From Paraburkholderia aspalathi (GTDB lineage: Bacteria > Pseudomonadota > Gammaproteobacteria > Burkholderiales > Burkholderiaceae), in assembly GCF_900116445.1 (NCBI RefSeq), contig NZ_FPBH01000019.1, positions 62,001 to 126,000 on the forward strand: a DNA stretch of 64,000 nucleotides, written 5' to 3'. The notes under the pieces are model-generated. The model did not search any database and had not been told where the DNA came from. It saw only the letters and a list, made by a program, of their open reading frames with translations. Numbering within the stretch: position 1 is the first letter of the stretch; each line of letters starts with the position of its first letter. A program made the position numbers and the translations under genes. Of this stretch, positions 60,671-64,000 are shown one piece after another.

Positions 60671-62410
60671 TCAGGAGTTTTCTTGATTCAACGGAATGAT
60701 TGGAAGAAGCAGATGTGAAGGACGATCCGCGTCACGGTAAATCTTGTGAGTAACCGTGTTGCTGCTGGTGACGTGATACGGAATGTATTCAACGTCGGTC
60801 ATCGCGCCCGTTCCTGTCGGTGCATCCATGCTGCAGATCTCGATACAGATGCGATGGCCGGCCTTGAACTGGTTTGCCGTTGCGAGCACCTGGATTTCAT
60901 ACTTGACGATCTCGCCCGGCGTGACCGGCGCGATCGACTCTTTCGTCAACTTGTGGAACGGCTCCGCAGGCGTGGATCGGGCAGGATCCGTTGCGCGGTA
61001 TGACGCTTTCAGCCAGCCACGGGTGAGTTCGCGCTCAGGCAGTGTGTCGGGAACCGACCGTTCGCCGACACGTGCAGTAACCACCGATACGTCCGGGCCC
61101 ACGTCCTTGAGTACGACAATCCAGTTCGTGTCGGTCTGGTCGATCTCAGCGTAGAGCGTCAGTGAAATGGGACCCGCCACCAGTACGTCCTGCGCAAGCG
61201 GCTCAGTCATGTAACGCAGGCGCTCAACTTTGGAGGTCTTCTTGAGCGGCATTTGCGTGAAGACATCGGGTTCCCGATGCGCGTCACCAACTTCCGCCGC
61301 AGGACGAGGGACGTCTGTGGATAGCTGCTCCCAGCCTGACAGGTAGTACTTCGCCCATTGCGTCTCAGGTAAAGGCCAGTCACTCCCCGTGCGCCATTCG
61401 TTGGCGCCCATCACCCAGTAACGAACCGGCGCTTCGTTCATGATGCCGGTATCGATACCCTTCAACCAGTAGTCGTACCAGCGAATAACTTCGTCGTGGT
61501 ACTGATGGAATGGCCGCTCCAGATGCGCCGGGCCTGTAAAGATCAGCTTGCGCGGCTGTTTGACGTTGCTGAAGTAATGCTGCGCGCCAAGCCAGTGCAA
61601 TTTGTACGTGTAAGCGTAGGCGCCAGAGCCGGTATAGAACGGCACCTTGATCGACTTGAAAATCTCCTCGGCTCGCTCGACCGTCCCTTCCGGCTCCCAG
61701 GGGTTCGTCATGATGTGATACATCACCCCTGTGCGCTGCCCCTTCTGCGTCAGGATGTTGTACAGGTTGATGTACATCTTGTAGTCGGGATTGCGCATGG
61801 CTGCGCGCCAGAGTTCCTCTTGTGCTTCAGGCAACGTACCCGGCACGCCGCGCGGCTCATGCACCGTGCTGAAAACGTCAAGCAGGTACGGAAACGTGTG
61901 AATAACGCCACCGGGATTGAAGTCCCGGAACCCGAACATCCCGCCGTATGCGCTACAGGCGTCGTACGGAAAGATTGCCTTGAGCGCGGGGTGGCCCTGC
62001 GCCGCCGCACGCCATTGTTCGCCGGCAAAACCCGAGATCCCTACCATGCCGACCTTGCCGTCGGACCACGGTTGCTGCGTGATCCATTCGATCATGTCGT
62101 AGTGGTCGGTATTCTCCTCGCCGTAGTGGCCTTCCGACTTTGCGGAGCCGCGCGGTTGCGCAATGACGTGCACATAACCATTGGCGATGAAACGGCGAGT
62201 GTCCCCGGCTTCTATCGGCCCGAACCAGAGCGGCGCATGCGCGGGCTGTGGGGGCAAGACGTCCGCAATATCCGGACCCTGAAGATCCTTGTTGTGCAGC
62301 GCCGAAGCGTACAGCACGGGATACTTGCCATCCGCATCCGGTCGATAGACGTCTACCGCAAGACGGGTTCCGTCCCGCATCGTTACGACGATGTCGCGTT
62401 CTTCAATCAT
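60671..62410 (-). CDS. CocE/NonD family hydrolase
   Basis: A 579-residue S15-type esterase or acylase from ATG 62410 (AAGGAGGAG upstream). The N-terminal alpha/beta domain has TRLAVDVYRPDADGKYPVL and the nucleophile region VGMVGISGFAGEQW (Ser in G-I-S-G-F). The Asp/His part is less clear, in FTGPAHLERPFHQYH. A C-terminal jelly-roll domain follows (VLVAGPISLTLYAEIDQTD). Relatives hydrolyse esters and lactones such as cocaine and nonactin. First gene of the minus-strand catabolic operon, behind the operator/promoter at 62542-62570. Inferred role: ester or lactone opening of the entering compound. Confidence 0.84.
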   Translation of the reverse strand: MIEERDIVVTMRDGTRLAVDVYRPDADGKYPVLYASALHNKDLQGPDIADVLPPQPAHAPLWFGPIEAGDTRRFIANGYVHVIAQPRGSAKSEGHYGEENTDHYDMIEWITQQPWSDGKVGMVGISGFAGEQWRAAAQGHPALKAIFPYDACSAYGGMFGFRDFNPGGVIHTFPYLLDVFSTVHEPRGVPGTLPEAQEELWRAAMRNPDYKMYINLYNILTQKGQRTGVMYHIMTNPWEPEGTVERAEEIFKSIKVPFYTGSGAYAYTYKLHWLGAQHYFSNVKQPRKLIFTGPAHLERPFHQYHDEVIRWYDYWLKGIDTGIMNEAPVRYWVMGANEWRTGSDWPLPETQWAKYYLSGWEQLSTDVPRPAAEVGDAHREPDVFTQMPLKKTSKVERLRYMTEPLAQDVLVAGPISLTLYAEIDQTDTNWIVVLKDVGPDVSVVTARVGERSVPDTLPERELTRGWLKASYRATDPARSTPAEPFHKLTKESIAPVTPGEIVKYEIQVLATANQFKAGHRICIEICSMDAPTGTGAMTDVEYIPYHVTSSNTVTHKIYRDADRPSHLLLPIIPLNQENS

Positions 62411-62541
62411 GTCTCCTCCTTCGTTGGCCTGTTCGGCGTCAACAGACGGCCGTCTCAAAGCCGAAAATTTGCTTTACCCACCGACATGCGCATTTGCGTT
62501 CACTCATCAAGAGCCGCACGACCAGGCAGATTCCGTAATTC

Positions 62542-62570
62542 ACTATACTTCACGTCCGTAAAGTATGCAA
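62542..62570 (-). promoter_or_regulatory. Sigma70-like promoter with embedded 22-bp palindromic operator
   Basis: On the minus strand TTGCAT (62565-62570) and TATAGT (62542-62547) are separated by 17 bases, close to a sigma70 promoter. Overlapping the spacer and -10, ATACTTCACGTCCGTAAAGTAT at 62545-62566 is a 22-base palindrome with one mismatched pair plus an asymmetric centre. Ten of eleven pairs match if the central pair is left out. It is 135 bases upstream of the CocE gene start. The overlap fits repression, for instance by a TetR protein. Confidence 0.68.
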
Positions 62571-62668
62571 GACGAACGACGTGCCAAAAAATAAAAGTTT
62601 GAATCCCAAATGAATTGCGAGCCTGGAGCGACTACCTACCCATAACCTCGGGTGCTAATGCCATACCG

Positions 62669-64000
62669 TCACTGCGTGGTGCTGTTCGGCAACGGTGGAT
62701 CATCTGTCGATCCAGCACTGATGTCCGCCACGTGCTCGGTCAGCAATCGCCGTTGTGCAGAGAGCACTCGGGCCATGACGGTCATGCATACGCAAGCCAT
62801 CAGAAGCGGTATCGACAACAACGCACATGTGAGCAGGTACGGAAAACCCGATATGACGATCAGGCCAATCAACGACGAACCGACAATAGACCCCAGCCGT
62901 CCAATCGCAACGTTCCAGCCACCGCCGGACGCACGCAGCGCAGTTGGATAGAAGATGCCTGGAATGGTGTTGACACAGATAAGCGGTCCGCCAACGGCTA
63001 TACCGGACAGGAAGACCACGCCCGCGTGCCACTGAGTGGTTTCGGAGATGCCCAACGCGATGACAAGCAGCGAGCCCGCGCCGAATGCCACAGAAACGAC
63101 TGACGCCACGTTAAAGCGACGAACAAGGATGGCGAAAAGAACCGCGCCGCCAAGCGCACCGAACTGGAACATTGACGATACTTGCGAGGCGTCGTGCATC
63201 GATAGCCCCGCCTGCTTCAGATGGGTCGGCATCCAGCTTCCAATCAGAAAGAACACCAGATAACCTGCAAACTCCGCAAGCCACGTCAACACGGTACCGA
63301 GCCGGTATTTCGCGCTCAACAGCGCCCTGCTTCCGCTTATCGATTCACGCGTTTCCGCGATGAATAGATGCATTCCGGTGCAGTCTAAAGACGGAAACAC
63401 TTTGGCAAGAATTCGCTGCGCCTCATCATTGGACCTTCGACTGGCCACGACGTAGAGCGGCGACTCGGGCACTTGCCATGCAAATAGAGCAACGACCCCA
63501 AGCGGCAAAAGACCGCTCAGTACCAGCATGCCTCGCCACCCCAGTGTCCCGATAGCGAGAGACGTCACCAAACCAGCGGCTGCCGCACCGAAGAGAAATC
63601 CACAGTAAGTCGACGCGAGCATCGCTGAGCGTGAACGGTCGGGGCTATATTCCGCGACGATCGCCGACGTAGCCGGCATGGCTGCTCCGATGCCGAGGCC
63701 GGTTATGAAACGCAACGCAATGAGCTGAAATATCGACTGTGCTTCGCTCGACATCGCACCCGCGATTCCAAACCATGCGATTGCCACGATGCTCACGGTT
63801 CGACGGCCGACACGGTCGGCCAGCGTTCCTCCAACAATCGATCCAATCAGTAAGCCGGTGAGTCCGAAAGCCACCAGAGGTGAAAGAGCAGCGCTCGATA
63901 GATGCCAATGCTGACTTATCGCAGGCGCGATAAAACTGATCACAATGGTATCGAAACCTTCGATCGCTGTTGCTGCGAAGCAGATGAGGAACACAGTCCA
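62669..64000 (-). CDS. MFS transporter, aromatic acid:H+ symporter type (5' end outside window)
   Basis: 444 residues are visible and the frame is open to the window edge, so the N-terminus is missing. The first helix contains TAIEGFDTIVISFIAPAI, the GFD motif of the aromatic acid:H+ symporter (AAHS) family. The helix 2-3 loop reads GGTLADRVGRRTVSI, and the sequence continues through about eleven more helices. It should import an aromatic acid or phenolic compound in symport with protons. Located 258 bases upstream of the CocE-type gene on the same strand, it is likely the uptake partner of the catabolic island. Confidence 0.85.
   Translation of the reverse strand, partial: WTVFLICFAATAIEGFDTIVISFIAPAISQHWHLSSAALSPLVAFGLTGLLIGSIVGGTLADRVGRRTVSIVAIAWFGIAGAMSSEAQSIFQLIALRFITGLGIGAAMPATSAIVAEYSPDRSRSAMLASTYCGFLFGAAAAGLVTSLAIGTLGWRGMLVLSGLLPLGVVALFAWQVPESPLYVVASRRSNDEAQRILAKVFPSLDCTGMHLFIAETRESISGSRALLSAKYRLGTVLTWLAEFAGYLVFFLIGSWMPTHLKQAGLSMHDASQVSSMFQFGALGGAVLFAILVRRFNVASVVSVAFGAGSLLVIALGISETTQWHAGVVFLSGIAVGGPLICVNTIPGIFYPTALRASGGGWNVAIGRLGSIVGSSLIGLIVISGFPYLLTCALLSIPLLMACVCMTVMARVLSAQRRLLTEHVADISAGSTDDPPLPNSTTQ

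Noticed and set aside
1..64000. tRNA, rRNA, CRISPR arrays, insertion sequences or prophage genes
   Set aside because: I looked through the intergenic stretches and gene products and saw none. The catabolic island has no visible integrase or attachment site, so recent transfer cannot be argued from mobile elements.

Overview
The window looks like a chromosomal segment of a Burkholderiaceae bacterium, most likely Paraburkholderia or Caballeronia. The pointers are strongly GC-rich coding, small families typical of that group (DUF3331, DUF4148, XapX), a Burkholderia-type general porin, a MucR/Ros regulator and many LysR regulators. I see no rRNA, tRNA, CRISPR array, transposase or phage gene. About 55 protein genes are supported. 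The first (DUF3331 tail) and the last (MFS transporter) run off the window edges.

Region 1 (1-6.6 kb): a minus-strand operon running from a YcaC-like isochorismatase-fold hydrolase through a YtcJ-type amidohydrolase, DoxX, XapX, DUF1275 and a secreted two-domain VOC protein to an alginate-export-family outer-membrane barrel. Region 2 (7-15 kb): a PoxB-type pyruvate:quinone oxidoreductase and an MFS carrier on the plus strand. A minus-strand set follows: LysR, histidine phosphatase, APH-like kinase, SDR and acyl-CoA dehydrogenase. It resembles the phosphorylation-dependent 4-hydroxyacyl-CoA (levulinate, lva) pathway. Region 3 (15-25 kb): a block made almost only of regulators, with two divergent ~1000-residue winged-helix/ATPase/repeat proteins, a LuxR protein, AraC plus DUF3331, and a MucR-like protein. 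Region 4 (25-32 kb): a complete ytcA-mdtN-mdtO-mdtP efflux operon and a second PoxB paralogue. Region 5 (32.7-41.4 kb): redox and stress genes, with two pirins each divergent from a LysR gene, DoxX, an HSL-type hydrolase, WrbA, DUF4148, TetR and an MDR oxidoreductase.

Region 6 (41.6-64 kb) is a large aromatic or phenolic catabolic island. Its lower part is clear: a resorcylate-type decarboxylase, a TfdB/resorcinol-type FAD hydroxylase, hydroxyquinol 1,2-dioxygenase and maleylacetate reductase should carry a dihydroxylated benzoate or resorcinol to 3-oxoadipate. The upper part is not a pathway I recognise. It holds two acyl-CoA synthetase/enoyl-CoA hydratase pairs in mirror orientation, an HMG-CoA-lyase-like enzyme, a luciferase-type monooxygenase with a flavin reductase fused to an IclR effector domain, an alpha/beta hydrolase, a CocE/NonD hydrolase, an aldo/keto reductase, a porin and an aromatic-acid MFS carrier.

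Regulation of the island can partly be read from the sequence. Two operator-like inverted repeats of the same geometry lie in front of the first catabolic operon and between the iclR gene and the porin gene. A near-perfect 22-bp palindrome overlaps a sigma70-like promoter in front of the minus-strand operon. I infer that the substrate is a phenolic with a side chain or lactone ring, for example a hydroxycoumarin or a resorcylic compound, but the sequence does not fix this.
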